NCBI RefSeq assembly: GCF_009910675.1
Contig: NZ_RSEJ01000008.1
Span: 62,001 to 126,000, forward strand
Length of the DNA stretch: 64,000 nucleotides
Reading direction: 5' to 3'
Source of the DNA: Photobacterium alginatilyticum
GTDB taxonomy: Bacteria; Pseudomonadota; Gammaproteobacteria; Enterobacterales; Vibrionaceae
Under the pieces are notes generated by a model that had not been told where the DNA came from, searched no databases, and saw only the letters and a list, made by a program, of their open reading frames with translations. Positions 37,701 to 46,507 of this stretch are shown piece by piece; position 1 is the first letter of the stretch, and every line of letters begins with the position of its first letter. The position numbers were made by a program, and so were the translations under genes.

Positions 37701-38547
37701 TATTGATCGTATATTCATCCTCAGCGTCAGCACGATAATGGCTCACGGCCAATGACGCCTTATCAATCAGCTTAAGCCCCTGCGCAGTCCCCGCCCAGAT
37801 ACCGGATTTTGTTTCAGCAATCGCTGAAACCGAAAGCTGATGTCTTGATGAATCTTGAGAAGAAAGAACGGGGCGCGCCTGGCGGGATAAAAACAAGCCG
37901 GACCGAGTTCCGAACCATAACTGCTCTGTGCTGTCTTCGAAAACCGCTGTGACTCTGTGCCGCGGATACAAACGCGGGGTTAAGAACTGGCGATCTCTAA
38001 ACTCATAGATGCCCAGTTCCCCAGCAACAAATATTGAATCGCCCACGCTATAGAGACCAGTAACCGAGGCTGGCTCTGGAACCGGCACAAATTCCGGCTG
38101 GCGGTGTTCATCTGTAAGGGTATATAAACCTTCGCTGCTGGCAAACCAGATGCCGGCCTGATGGCTGATAACATATCTAAGCGGCGCCGATTGCCACTTC
38201 AACCGCTTTAGCTCGGCAGTTGTAGGGAGGAAGCGATAGGCATAGCCGTCTTTTACCAGCCACATCGTCTGCCCTTGCATAACAGCGTCTGTGACACCGG
38301 TGATCGGTTCGCCGGTTTGGTCTACCGCCCTGTCTAACCGCTCTCCGTCATAGAAAATCAGCGATCCCTGAGCATCAACGAACCACAGTCCGCCGTTGGT
38401 ATTGGCAATGACCTTTTGTGCTGCCACAAAGCTTCCACGTTCCTGATGAGGAAGCGGATAAAAGGCATGACTGTTTTCTGCTGTAGCAAAACTACAGTGC
38501 AACAGTACTGACAGGCAGAAGGAAAATATGAAAAAGGCTTTATTCAT
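34723..38547 (-). CDS. Hybrid two-component regulator (beta-propeller sensor, kinase-like, receiver, AraC output)
   Basis: A 1274-residue one-protein two-component system. In order: signal peptide (about 1-23); a periplasmic sensor of two-component propeller repeats (about 30-620; repeated phrases such as LWFGTRSGL and IWAGTAQGL); a Y_Y_Y domain (about 640-710); one membrane helix (about 728-750); a kinase dimerisation region; an ATPase domain with LGNLLSNALKYTP, DTGKGM and GFGLGLSTVKQL; a receiver with Asp1082 in LCDLDLPG and LTKPF; and an AraC-type HTH ending the protein. The H-box reads LYSELRSPLSLILGP, where families have SHEFRTPL: the phospho-acceptor His is Ser800. Receiver and ATP motifs are intact. 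It stands alone, with no recognisable target operon beside it; ligand and targets are unknown. Confidence 0.93.
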   Translation of the reverse strand: MNKAFFIFSFCLSVLLHCSFATAENSHAFYPLPHQERGSFVAAQKVIANTNGGLWFVDAQGSLIFYDGERLDRAVDQTGEPITGVTDAVMQGQTMWLVKDGYAYRFLPTTAELKRLKWQSAPLRYVISHQAGIWFASSEGLYTLTDEHRQPEFVPVPEPASVTGLYSVGDSIFVAGELGIYEFRDRQFLTPRLYPRHRVTAVFEDSTEQLWFGTRSGLFLSRQARPVLSSQDSSRHQLSVSAIAETKSGIWAGTAQGLKLIDKASLAVSHYRADAEDEYTINNNRVMALLGDEKYGLWIATESGINYLPASTSALKRFPYGSGGNNAVKIGRTNQLQQIEDGSIWLATDKGLTELDDRLEIVRQLALSGGVDSFAYKKGTFWLATRTGLKAYSLVDNEWLALNLPSWFDGQAITSVMVDHYNSVWIGMESHLYRYWPKTSELNSFGSHWFQAPYGSEAVTVLFEDSHHHIWVGTDYALYQFDTGLLSMVEKTASLGGVIDIYEDILGQLWVVNNHSLQYSPKQDKLPLEPIVLNGAYAKPYCIDGDNGGSWVTTSQGLSYYSLSAQLRLHLPPLVGGVEKESYSQACEILRSGKLLLGGKKGLLEIDPKKLLASEKQQFSIIVGNIQIDNQLVRLAGGSETLLTVSYGSSVSFDIGVLPFSGYTKLQYRLIGERESPWASVSHSSLFFDNLNPGDYLLELRFDGENPQDQPEIRYPFRVSGPWYLSYWSTSLLVALLILLLFLLIGWRARAYHRQNLALKQAVFRSTARIELHKKQLYASNKHLQRILHMRQNFMAQLYSELRSPLSLILGPIRKMQATSHGEENEQLHLVANNIERSLHLVEQLLTRDAQAFIEPEKRCEQWISPIIQACCLSWQLEAEQRGIALCLEDETDGVSVKVAPYHLEIMLGNLLSNALKYTPQHGCINVAVKSVDHRLVVSVSDTGKGMSEDVRDNIFDSYFKEDTDFNPEAGFGLGLSTVKQLVELYEGEISVVSYPGVGSEFVITLPLYREGCMRTLAGEDNPEVSAAPQDDLPKLLVASTDEEVVACLTALLEEYPLLVASDGYEAVFLAKENQPDMILCDLDLPGLGGLQVRERLQEEPRECQPAFILMVDNSPQEHIAAGVDSVLTKPFEPDAVLNHIQYLLNGECPPFQALLSSQAGLPAEVVETSWRQSVMSLVEEQFDQANFGTAIAANALYMSERSLQRKFKLEFGMSFKDYVSQFRFEQAKRKLKQGERVSDVALSCGFNDPSYFSARFKGNFGITPSQYAAQYQH

Positions 38548-38668
38548 AACAACCAGGAACTATTGGTACAGCGTATCCCTGCAATAACTCACAACAGCGT
38601 AACGAAACATTATGAAGTAAGTTGACTTGTTGTATAAGAATGATTTTATAAAATGAGTGGTGAGACAT

Positions 38669-38697
38669 AAAAAAAGCGCACTTTTGTGCGCTTTTTC
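38669..38697 (-). terminator. Intrinsic terminator after mepM
   Basis: AAAAAGCGCAC-TTTT-GTGCGCTTTTT is a perfect stem; the minus strand continues with further T residues. It lies directly after the mepM stop at 38699. Confidence 0.85.
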
Positions 38698-38698
38698 A

Positions 38699-40054
38699 TC
38701 AGCCCGGCATTACCGCCAGTAGCTTCTGTCTTTCGTCGCTGGCAAGCTGAACAAAACGACCTCGCTGTTTTGACGAGACAGGCTCGGCCTGTGGCAAGGG
38801 AACCTTCATCGCATTTACCGCACGATTTTTCTTGATCAGCTCGTAGTGAAGGTGAGGTCCGGTTGACCGCCCGGTATTGCCACTCAGCGCAATACGCTGG
38901 CCCATAGTCACTTTGTCACCAACCTTCACCAGCAATCTATGTAAGTGAAGATAACGAGTCATATATTCCCGGCCATGCTTAATTACCACATAATTGCCGG
39001 CTAGCGGGTGTTTTCTTGCTTTGACGACCACGCCATCACCGGCAGCAAGCACGGGCGTGCCTACCGGTGTGGCAAAATCTGTTCCGTTGTGGGGAGATAT
39101 TCGCCCGGTAACCGGGTGTTTACGCCTTGGGTTAAACGACGAACTGATTCGGTAACGCTTGGCTAACGGTATCCGGCGCAGCGCACGATTCAGGCTCTTG
39201 CCGTCGGCATCGTAGAACAAGCCGTCCTCATGGCGCATCACGAACACTTCGCGAGAACCACTCAAATAGTAAAGCGATTTCACATCGCCCCGTGTTACCG
39301 CTTTGCCATCAATAAACTCACGCTCGACAGAAACAGCAAACCGGTCGCCTTTACGTGCCTCCCGGCCGAAGTCAAACCGCCACTGCAGGGCCTGAACCAC
39401 GGTTTGGATCTGGTTGGGCGTCAGGCCAGCGGCGCGAGCTGACTGATAAAAACTGCCGGAGATCCGTCCAGTCAGCATCACCGGCTTTATTTCGCCGTTC
39501 TCTTCCAGCTGCTTGAACTCATAACCCGGCCCAGCAAGCGTATATAAGTCAGTCAATTTTGCACTGCGCTTAATACTGAACTCTTTGACCCGGCCCTCAT
39601 CATCGACAGACCATTCAATCATCTGGCCCACGCGGAGGTTCTGGATCGACTTGTTCACCTTGATCAAACGGTACATATCAGCCAGGGGCAACGCGTACTG
39701 CGAGAAAATCGCGCCTAATGTCTCGCCAGAAGCCACCTTATGGTTATGGGCGATATCAACCACTTCTTCGAGTTGTTGCTCCAGCTCATCTTTCGGCGCC
39801 AGAAATTCCGGATCTTCGGGATCAAGCACAGCGCCCATCGGCTCGCTGTTTTGCTCAGACAGGACATCTAACTCTTCAAGCGGGAGCTCAACGTCAATAC
39901 GTTGATCAGACTGATAGGTTACAGCCTGCTGAAGCGGCGATGAAGGCTGCCATACCAAGGCAGCCACGACGATCAATGAGGTTGAGGCTAAAGCAATTCG
40001 ATGCTGGCGGGGTAATTGTTTAATTGTTAAGGCCGCAACCTTGAATATTTTCAT
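38699..40054 (-). CDS. mepM: Murein DD-endopeptidase, M23 family (MepM/ShyA-type)
   Basis: A 451-residue zinc peptidase that cuts peptidoglycan cross-links during growth. An N-terminal membrane anchor (HRIALASTSLIVVAALVW, about residues 19-36) precedes an OapA/LysM-like region (KVASGETLGAIFSQYAL, about 105-150), a central regulatory domain and the M23 domain with the zinc ligands in SPHNGTDFATPVGTPV and TGPHLHYEL plus YLHLHRL. It begins 3 nt downstream of znuA on the same strand, so it should be co-transcribed under Zur control. This linkage is shared with E. coli (mepM beside znuA). Confidence 0.94.
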   Translation of the reverse strand: MKIFKVAALTIKQLPRQHRIALASTSLIVVAALVWQPSSPLQQAVTYQSDQRIDVELPLEELDVLSEQNSEPMGAVLDPEDPEFLAPKDELEQQLEEVVDIAHNHKVASGETLGAIFSQYALPLADMYRLIKVNKSIQNLRVGQMIEWSVDDEGRVKEFSIKRSAKLTDLYTLAGPGYEFKQLEENGEIKPVMLTGRISGSFYQSARAAGLTPNQIQTVVQALQWRFDFGREARKGDRFAVSVEREFIDGKAVTRGDVKSLYYLSGSREVFVMRHEDGLFYDADGKSLNRALRRIPLAKRYRISSSFNPRRKHPVTGRISPHNGTDFATPVGTPVLAAGDGVVVKARKHPLAGNYVVIKHGREYMTRYLHLHRLLVKVGDKVTMGQRIALSGNTGRSTGPHLHYELIKKNRAVNAMKVPLPQAEPVSSKQRGRFVQLASDERQKLLAVMPG

Positions 40055-40056
40055 TA

Positions 40057-40950
40057 TTATTTAAGACACTTGGTAAAACTCTGCCCCAATTCTTGCAAAA
40101 ATCGGACATAACCTCCCTTTTCCTCTGCAATCTCCGTTGCCATCGGGTCAAGGGTTCCAATATTGACTTCTGTGCCACTAACGACACTCTTTACTACCGC
40201 CGGTGAAAATTGCGGCTCACTGAATACACACTGTGCCTGCTTGTCTTGTAATGCTCGACGGATAGAAACTAATGTTTTCGCGCCCGGACGACGATCAGGG
40301 TCAACGGTAAAGTGCCCGAGATTATTGAGTCCGAACTGTGCTTCAAAATAGCCGTAACCATCATGGAAAACATAATAGCCGCGACTGGCTAGTGGCTTCA
40401 GCTCAGTGTTCAGCTCTTCAATGGCCAGTTCCACTTCAGACACGAACCGAGAAAGATTATCTTCATATTTATTTTTATGCAATGGATCAAATTTGATAAG
40501 CGCCTCAGAAATCACCTTCGCCGCCTGAATCGCTTGCTTTGGCCCCAGCCACAGGTGCGGATCAACCCCGTCATGGCTATGACTGTGATCACCGTGGTCA
40601 ATTTCAGCCCCCTCTTCATACGAGCGAAGATCGATTGTATGTTGTTCTGTCAGTGCCAAGCTGTTACCTTTCGCATCCAGCACTTTTGACAGAAACATTT
40701 CCAGCTCAGGTCCAACCCAAACAACCAGATCCGCGTCTCTTAGTTTTTTGACATCTGACGGGCGCAATGCGTAATCATGAGGGGATGTGCCTGGCGGCAA
40801 TAAGGTCTCAGTGGTTGCGACGCCGTCAGTTAACTCCTGTACAATTAAGTTCAGGGGTTTAACGGTTGTCACTACCTTAAACTCGCTAGCAGAAAGGGTT
40901 GATGAGAACAGCAATGCAACAGAGCAGAGGCAAAGAAACAAACGGCGCAT
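40057..40950 (-). CDS. znuA: Zinc ABC transporter, periplasmic binding protein ZnuA
   Basis: ZnuA captures Zn2+ in the periplasm for ZnuBC. The 297-residue protein has a signal peptide (MRRLFLCLCSVALLFSSTLSA), the first His ligand in LLPPGTSPHDYALRPSD, a His/Asp-rich mobile loop (DHGDHSHSHDG, about residues 118-128) typical of ZnuA, and further ligands in DPHLWLGP, VFHDGYGYFEAQFG and the C-terminal GTLDPMA. It is divergent from znuCB across a Zur box and is followed by mepM after 3 nt. Confidence 0.97.
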   Translation of the reverse strand: MRRLFLCLCSVALLFSSTLSASEFKVVTTVKPLNLIVQELTDGVATTETLLPPGTSPHDYALRPSDVKKLRDADLVVWVGPELEMFLSKVLDAKGNSLALTEQHTIDLRSYEEGAEIDHGDHSHSHDGVDPHLWLGPKQAIQAAKVISEALIKFDPLHKNKYEDNLSRFVSEVELAIEELNTELKPLASRGYYVFHDGYGYFEAQFGLNNLGHFTVDPDRRPGAKTLVSIRRALQDKQAQCVFSEPQFSPAVVKSVVSGTEVNIGTLDPMATEIAEEKGGYVRFLQELGQSFTKCLK

Positions 40951-40988
40951 AATGGTTTCCGAAATAATAATTGATTACAAGTAGAGTG

Positions 40989-41011
40989 GAAATGTTATAT
41001 TATAACATCTC
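40989..41011. promoter_or_regulatory. Zur box in the znuA/znuC divergent promoter
   Basis: GAAATGTTATA-T-TATAACATCTC is a 23-bp near-perfect palindrome that matches the gamma-proteobacterial Zur consensus GAAATGTTATANTATAACATTTC at all but one position. It lies 39 nt upstream of znuA and 30 nt upstream of znuC, so one operator should repress both units when zinc is plentiful. Confidence 0.93.
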
Positions 41012-41040
41012 ACTTTGGCAAATACCTTGAAGCACTTTTT

Positions 41041-41820
41041 ATGACAACCTTAGTTGAATTACAGACTGTTACCGTGACTTTTTCGGAGCGGCACGTGCTT
41101 GATCAAGTTTCAATCAAACTTGAACGAGGCCAGATCACAACTCTGATCGGCCCCAATGGTGCAGGCAAATCGACCCTGGTAAAAGTCATCACCGGTCTGC
41201 GCAAACCCACAGCAGGAAAGGTCATTCGTAAGAAAGGACTCCGGATAGGCTATGTGCCGCAAAAATTACAACTGAACGCATCACTGCCGCTCAGCGTAGA
41301 TCGCTTTATGCGACTGGCCGGCCGATATAGCAATAACGACCGGATCGAGGCCCTCAAACTGGTCGGTGGTACGCATTTGCACCACAGTAATATGCATTCA
41401 CTCTCCGGTGGGGAAATGCAACGTGTCCTACTGGCGCGAGCACTGCTCCAGAGCCCGGATCTACTGGTACTTGATGAGCCGGTACAAGGTGTGGATGTCA
41501 ACGGCCAGCTCGAGCTGTACAGTTTGATCCAATCGCTACGCGATAAGCTCAATTGTGCCATTTTAATGGTCTCGCACGATTTGCATCTGGTCATGGCAAA
41601 AACTGACAACGTAATTTGCCTGCACCATCATGTCTGCTGTTCAGGCGCGCCGGAAGCTATCACCAGCCACCCGTCATACGTAGCTCTATTCGGGACTCAG
41701 CAGAGTGAGCAACTGGCACTCTACCATCACCACCACAACCACGAACACGATCTTGCAGGCAGTCCGGTAGGCCCATGCCAGCACCATCACCACGAGCAAC
41801 AAGAGAAACACAATGCTTGA
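41041..41820 (+). CDS. znuC: Zinc ABC transporter, ATPase ZnuC
   Basis: ZnuC powers zinc import. The 259-residue ATPase has Walker [16 protein letters not shown], the signature [15 protein letters not shown], Walker [13 protein letters not shown] and the switch His in [10 protein letters not shown]. The C-terminus is a His-rich tail ([10 protein letters not shown] and [11 protein letters not shown]), a known feature of ZnuC that may hold zinc. Its end overlaps the znuB start by 8 nt. Confidence 0.97.
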   Translation: MTTLVELQTVTVTFSERHVLDQVSIKLERGQITTLIGPNGAGKSTLVKVITGLRKPTAGKVIRKKGLRIGYVPQKLQLNASLPLSVDRFMRLAGRYSNNDRIEALKLVGGTHLHHSNMHSLSGGEMQRVLLARALLQSPDLLVLDEPVQGVDVNGQLELYSLIQSLRDKLNCAILMVSHDLHLVMAKTDNVICLHHHVCCSGAPEAITSHPSYVALFGTQQSEQLALYHHHHNHEHDLAGSPVGPCQHHHHEQQEKHNA

Positions 41821-42598
41821 TTTTATTCTCCCGGCTCTGATTGCAGGCATCGGCATTGCCGTCCTGGCCGGACCACTGGGCTCCTTTGTCGTCTGGCGCA
41901 AAATGGCCTACTTCGGCGACACCCTATCTCATGCCTCATTGTTGGGTATTGCCCTCGGCTTTCTGTTCAATATCAACCTCAATCTGGCCCTGGTGATCTG
42001 CTGCCTGGCACTGGCAGTGATCCTCGTAAGCCTGCAGAAACAAAAGTATGTCGCAACCGACACCCTGCTGGGGATCCTCGCCCACAGCGCCTTGTCACTC
42101 GGTTTGGTTGCCGTGAGCTTCCTCGATCATGTTCGCATCGATTTAATGGCCTACCTGTTTGGTGATCTACTGGCAGTAACCACGACCGATTTGTTATGGA
42201 TTTATGGTGGCGGCGCTGTAGTGATGGGCTTGCTGGTTTTCCTATGGCGTCCGTTGCTGTCAATGACGATCAATGAAGAGCTTGCCCAGGTAGAAGGCGT
42301 CAATGTCGATTTGATGCGTCTGATGCTGATGCTGATGGTCGGTATGGTGATTGCGGTGGCAATGAAGTTTGTCGGTGCACTGATTATTACTTCACTGCTG
42401 ATTATTCCTGCCGCAACAGCAAGGCGGTTCTCCCATAGCCCGGAGTTTATGGCCGGTCTGGCATCTGCTATCGGCTCCGTTGCAGTGATGCTCGGTCTTG
42501 CCATGTCCTGGCATTACGATACACCTGCCGGCCCTTCCGTGGTGGTTGCCGCCGCCGCGATGTTTATGCTCAGCCAGTTTAAACGAGCCGACGGCTAA
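41813..42598 (+). CDS. znuB: Zinc ABC transporter, permease ZnuB
   Basis: ZnuB is the membrane subunit of the ABC-3 family, 261 residues with about eight hydrophobic segments, beginning [19 protein letters not shown] and including [16 protein letters not shown], the family loop, and [18 protein letters not shown]. It overlaps znuC by 8 nt. A strong terminator follows 30 nt after the stop. Confidence 0.96.
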   Translation: MLDFILPALIAGIGIAVLAGPLGSFVVWRKMAYFGDTLSHASLLGIALGFLFNINLNLALVICCLALAVILVSLQKQKYVATDTLLGILAHSALSLGLVAVSFLDHVRIDLMAYLFGDLLAVTTTDLLWIYGGGAVVMGLLVFLWRPLLSMTINEELAQVEGVNVDLMRLMLMLMVGMVIAVAMKFVGALIITSLLIIPAATARRFSHSPEFMAGLASAIGSVAVMLGLAMSWHYDTPAGPSVVVAAAAMFMLSQFKRADG

Positions 42599-42627
42599 CC
42601 CGGCTTACATTCATCACGACCATTATC

Positions 42628-42659
42628 AAGCCTGCAGACAGTCTCTGCAGGCTTTTTAG
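42628..42659 (+). terminator. Intrinsic terminator after znuCB
   Basis: AAGCCTGCAGA-CAG-TCTCTGCAGGCTT followed by TTTAG; AAGCCTGCAGA pairs with TCTGCAGGCTT. Confidence 0.85.
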
Positions 42660-42674
42660 TATTATTAAAATCAA

Positions 42675-42974
42675 TTAACGAAACAAGCTTCGGTGCTTGT
42701 CGTTACAGGTGCGTTTTATTTGAAGTGTAATCTCAGCTTTCTTGGCATCAGGCATGTAGTCCAGCAGGCACTGATAATAGCCCTGATCCTGCTCGGACAG
42801 CATAAAATTATCGATATATAGGCGGTGACAAGCGCAGGTCATCAAGTTGGCTGCCAGCGCATCCTCGGTTCCGGATACATGCGCCAGTACACAATCTTCA
42901 TACCCGGCCTTATCTTCTTTCGCACCGACGTGCAAGCTAACAGCAATAACGATAATACTGCTCAGCCACTTCAT
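42675..42974 (-). CDS. Small exported Cys-rich protein, 99 aa
   Basis: A 99-residue protein with a signal peptide (MKWLSSIIVIAVSLHVGA, cleavage near residue 18) and a mature domain of about 80 residues with five Cys (EDCVL, TCACH, YQCLL, RTCND). Four of these could form two disulphides in the periplasm; CACH resembles a CxxC variant or metal site. I do not recognise a named function. It is monocistronic, between znuB and the sucD terminator, on the minus strand. Proximity to znu may be chance. Confidence 0.72.
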   Translation of the reverse strand: MKWLSSIIVIAVSLHVGAKEDKAGYEDCVLAHVSGTEDALAANLMTCACHRLYIDNFMLSEQDQGYYQCLLDYMPDAKKAEITLQIKRTCNDKHRSLFR

Positions 42975-43032
42975 TTATGCCTACCCTCTTCGCTTATTTC
43001 CAAGCTTGTACAAACTTGAGGGTAATACCAAA

Positions 43033-43061
43033 CAAAAAAACCCGCCAGATGGCGGGTTTTC
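43033..43061 (-). terminator. Intrinsic terminator of the sdh-suc cluster
   Basis: On the minus strand AACCCGCC-ATCT-GGCGGGTT is followed by TTTTTG. It is 20 nt after the sucD stop, the end of the whole sdhCDAB-sucABCD series. Confidence 0.85.
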
Positions 43062-43080
43062 ATTATCTTTGCAGCGAATA

Positions 43081-43953
43081 TTACCAACCAGTAACTTCGC
43101 GCAGTGCCTTACCGATATCAGCCAGGCTCTTCACGGTTTTAACACCGGCAGACTCAAGCGCCTGGAATTTATCATCAGCGGTACCTTTACCACCGGAGAT
43201 GATTGCACCAGCATGGCCCATACGCTTGCCCGGAGGCGCTGTAACACCAGCAATGTACGAAACTACAGGCTTGGTGACATGCTCTTTGATGTAGGCAGCC
43301 GCTTCTTCTTCAGCCGTACCACCGATTTCACCGATCATGACAATGGCTTCAGTCGCTGGATCTTTCTCGAACATTTCCAGAACATCGATAAAGTTTGCGC
43401 CAGGAATTGGGTCGCCACCGATACCAACACAAGTTGACTGGCCGAAGCCTTCATCTGTGGTTTGCTTAACGGCTTCATAAGTCAGGGTACCTGAACGCGA
43501 CACGATACCGACCTTACCGGCTTTATGGATGTGACCCGGCATGATACCGATCTTACATTCATCCGGCGTGATCACACCCGGGCAGTTAGGACCAATCATA
43601 CGCACGCCAGCTTCGTCCAGACGTACTTTGACATCCAGCATATCAAGCGTCGGAATACCTTCGGTGATCGTCACGATCAGCTCGATACCTGCATCAATCG
43701 CTTCAAGAATGGCATCTTTACAGAACGGTGCCGGTACATAGATTACGGTTGCTGTTGCGCCAGTCGCTTCAACGGCTTCACGCACGGTATTAAAGACAGG
43801 CAGGCCAAGGTGGCTGGTACCGCCTTTGCCAGGCGAGACACCGCCAACCATCTGCGTTCCATACTCAATCGCCTGCTCAGAGTGGAAAGTCCCCTGACCA
43901 CCGGTGAACCCCTGACAAATTACTTTGGTATCTTTATTAATTAGAACTGACAT
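43081..43953 (-). CDS. sucD: Succinyl-CoA synthetase, alpha subunit
   Basis: SucD binds CoA and carries the phospho-His of succinyl-CoA synthetase (ATP or GTP forming). The 290-residue protein has the Rossmann CoA-binding start [15 protein letters not shown], the GPNCPG block, [10 protein letters not shown], and the phospho-His in [13 protein letters not shown]. Its ATG overlaps the sucC stop by one base. It is the last gene of the cluster. Confidence 0.98.
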   Translation of the reverse strand: MSVLINKDTKVICQGFTGGQGTFHSEQAIEYGTQMVGGVSPGKGGTSHLGLPVFNTVREAVEATGATATVIYVPAPFCKDAILEAIDAGIELIVTITEGIPTLDMLDVKVRLDEAGVRMIGPNCPGVITPDECKIGIMPGHIHKAGKVGIVSRSGTLTYEAVKQTTDEGFGQSTCVGIGGDPIPGANFIDVLEMFEKDPATEAIVMIGEIGGTAEEEAAAYIKEHVTKPVVSYIAGVTAPPGKRMGHAGAIISGGKGTADDKFQALESAGVKTVKSLADIGKALREVTGW

Positions 43954-45119
43954 TATTTACCCTCCGCTGCAGCAACTACTTTTTCCGCTGCTTCAGTTAG
44001 GGAAGTCGCAGCAATAATATTCAGGCCACTCTTAGCCAGTGTCTCTGCGCCCAGTACGGCATTGTTACCTTCAAGACGGACAACAACCGGTACCTCGACA
44101 CCCACTTCTTCAACGGCGCCGATAATACCTTCAGCAATCAGGTCACAGCGAACGATACCGCCGAAGATGTTAACCAATACAGCTTTTACATTGCTGTCGG
44201 AGAGAATGATCTTGAATGCTTCGGTTACACGCTCTTTGGTTGCGCCGCCGCCGACATCCAGGAAATTGGCTGGCTGGCCACCGTGAAGGTTTACGATATC
44301 CATCGTACCCATCGCCAGGCCTGCGCCGTTAACCATACAACCGATGCTACCGTCCAGGGCAACGTAGTTCAGTTCCCACTGCGCCGCATGTGCTTCTCGC
44401 TCGTCTTCCTGCGAAGGATCGTGCATTTCACGTAGCTTAGGCTGACGGTACATCGCGTTTGAATCGATATTAATTTTGCCGTCAAGACACAGCAGATTGT
44501 CATCACCAGTGATAACCAACGGGTTGATCTCAAGCAATGCCAAATCGTAATCGGCAAACATATTGCCAAGGCCCAGGAAGATCTTGGTGAACTGCTTGAT
44601 TTGGTCGCCTTTAAGACCCAGTTTGAATGCCAGTTCACGGCCTTGGTATGGCTGAGGGCCGACCAAGGGATCAATTGCGGCTTTATGGATAAGCTCCGGT
44701 GTCTCTTCCGCAACTTTCTCGATCTCAACACCACCTTCAGTCGATGCCATGAACACAATGCGACGAGTACCACGGTCAACAACCGCGCCCAGGTACAGTT
44801 CGTTGGCAATATTTGAGGCTTCTTCAACAAGAATTTTCGTTACCGGCTGACCATTGGCATCTGTCTGGTAAGTCACCAGGTTTTTACCCAACCATTTCTG
44901 AGCAAACTCTTTAATGCCTTCTTTGGTATCGTGCAGCTCAACACCGCCCGCTTTACCGCGACCACCAGCGTGGACCTGGCACTTAACGACCCACTTGTCA
45001 CCACTGATTTTACCGGCAGCTTCAGCAGCTTCTTGTGGTGTATCACAAGCATAGCCTTCTGGAACTGGCAGACCGTACTCAGCAAACAGCTGTTTTGCCT
45101 GATATTCATGCAGATTCAT
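43953..45119 (-). CDS. sucC: Succinyl-CoA synthetase, beta subunit
   Basis: SucC is the ATP-grasp nucleotide-binding subunit. The 388-residue protein begins [20 protein letters not shown] and has the ATP-grasp Lys regions ([15 protein letters not shown]), LEINPLVIT with the Mg ligands, and [15 protein letters not shown]. It is separated from sucB by 133 nt that contain a GC-rich hairpin without a T run. Confidence 0.98.
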   Translation of the reverse strand: MNLHEYQAKQLFAEYGLPVPEGYACDTPQEAAEAAGKISGDKWVVKCQVHAGGRGKAGGVELHDTKEGIKEFAQKWLGKNLVTYQTDANGQPVTKILVEEASNIANELYLGAVVDRGTRRIVFMASTEGGVEIEKVAEETPELIHKAAIDPLVGPQPYQGRELAFKLGLKGDQIKQFTKIFLGLGNMFADYDLALLEINPLVITGDDNLLCLDGKINIDSNAMYRQPKLREMHDPSQEDEREAHAAQWELNYVALDGSIGCMVNGAGLAMGTMDIVNLHGGQPANFLDVGGGATKERVTEAFKIILSDSNVKAVLVNIFGGIVRCDLIAEGIIGAVEEVGVEVPVVVRLEGNNAVLGAETLAKSGLNIIAATSLTEAAEKVVAAAEGK

Positions 45120-45213
45120 GATGTTCTATCCGTTTTATATCCCTTTGGGACTTGTTATTCCATCTGAAATACTCTTGGGTATTTCTTCGTCAATGATACC
45201 TAAAGCCGTGTTC

Positions 45214-45242
45214 AAGCCGGGCGTCGAGCCTTGCCCGGCTTA
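45214..45242. repeat. GC-rich hairpin in the sucB-sucC spacer
   Basis: AAGCCGGGC-GTCGAGCCTT-GCCCGGCTT is a perfect 9-bp inverted repeat just downstream of sucB (minus strand). There is no T run, so it is more likely an mRNA-stabilising or processing structure than a terminator. Confidence 0.6.
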
Positions 45243-45252
45243 GCTTTAAGTA

Positions 45253-46476
45253 TTAAACGTCCAGTAGCAGACGTGTCGGGTCTTCTAGAAGTTCTTTAAT
45301 CGTTACCAGATACCCAACCGACTCACGACCATCAACCAAGCGGTGATCATAAGACAATGCCAGGTACATCATAGGTAGGATTTCAACCTTGCCGTCAACG
45401 GCCATTGGGCGGTCAGCAATTTTGTGCATACCCAAAATAGCTGATTGCGGCGGGTTGATAATCGGGGTAGACATCAGCGAACCGAACACACCACCGTTAG
45501 TGATAGTAAAGTTACCACCAATCAACTCATCAACGGTTAGCTTACCGTCACGGCCCTTGATAGCGAGCTCACGAATACCTTTCTCGATCTCCGCCAGGCT
45601 AAGCTTGTCACAGTCACGAAGGACTGGAGTCACCAAGCCGCGTGGCGTTGATACCGCAATGCTCACATCGAAGAAGTTGTGGTAAACAATGTCATCACCA
45701 TCAATCGATGCATTCACTTCCGGGTAACGCTTCAGCGCTTCAACAACAGCCTTGACATAGAAAGACATGAAGCCCAGGCGAATGCCATGACGTTCTTCAA
45801 AAATGTCTTTGTACTGCTTGCGAAGGTCCATGATTGGCTTCATGTTCACTTCGTTGAAGGTAGTCAGCATCGCTGTGCTGTTTTTCGCTTCTAGCAAACG
45901 CTCTGCCACACGCTTACGCAGGCGGGTCATCGGAACACGTTTTTCACTGCGATGAGCCAGAGGCGCTTCTGCCTTAGCCTCGACAGCAGGTGCAGGTGCC
46001 GCAACAGGAGCCTGTGCTTTACCCTCTTTGACAAACGCTTCGACATCTTCACGGGTGATGCGCCCGCCAACACCGGTACCTTTGACGTCAGCAGCATTGA
46101 TGCTGTGCTCGCCAAGCAGACGGCGAACCGCCGGGCTCAGTGCTTCGTTCGTTTCTTCAGACAGTGATGCAGTATTGCGCTTGTTAGGCGAGGCTTCTGC
46201 TTCAGCAGGAACATCGGCCGTAGGTTCACCGGCAACAGCACCGGCTTTAATTTTACCAATCAACTGCTTGGTTAATACAGTAGTGCCTTCTGTCTCTAGA
46301 ATTGCTTCCAGAACACCGTCTTCAGGTGCCGGAACTTCCAGCACCACTTTGTCTGTTTCGATATCAACCAGAACTTCATCACGCGTAACGGCATCACCAG
46401 GCTGCTTGTGCCAAGTTGCCACTGTCGCATCTGCAACTGATTCAGGTAAATCGGGAACCAGAATTTCGATCGTCAT
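45253..46476 (-). CDS. sucB: 2-oxoglutarate dehydrogenase E2 (dihydrolipoyl succinyltransferase)
   Basis: SucB is the core of the 2-oxoglutarate dehydrogenase complex. The 407 residues comprise a lipoyl domain with Lys43 in [11 protein letters not shown], an Ala/Pro-rich linker, the E3/E1-binding domain ([20 protein letters not shown], about 112-150), another linker, and the catalytic domain with the active-site His in [11 protein letters not shown]. It follows sucA by 31 nt. Confidence 0.98.
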   Translation of the reverse strand: MTIEILVPDLPESVADATVATWHKQPGDAVTRDEVLVDIETDKVVLEVPAPEDGVLEAILETEGTTVLTKQLIGKIKAGAVAGEPTADVPAEAEASPNKRNTASLSEETNEALSPAVRRLLGEHSINAADVKGTGVGGRITREDVEAFVKEGKAQAPVAAPAPAVEAKAEAPLAHRSEKRVPMTRLRKRVAERLLEAKNSTAMLTTFNEVNMKPIMDLRKQYKDIFEERHGIRLGFMSFYVKAVVEALKRYPEVNASIDGDDIVYHNFFDVSIAVSTPRGLVTPVLRDCDKLSLAEIEKGIRELAIKGRDGKLTVDELIGGNFTITNGGVFGSLMSTPIINPPQSAILGMHKIADRPMAVDGKVEILPMMYLALSYDHRLVDGRESVGYLVTIKELLEDPTRLLLDV

Positions 46477-46507
46477 ATCGGTTTTGTCCTTATTGTTCCA
46501 GTTCTTG

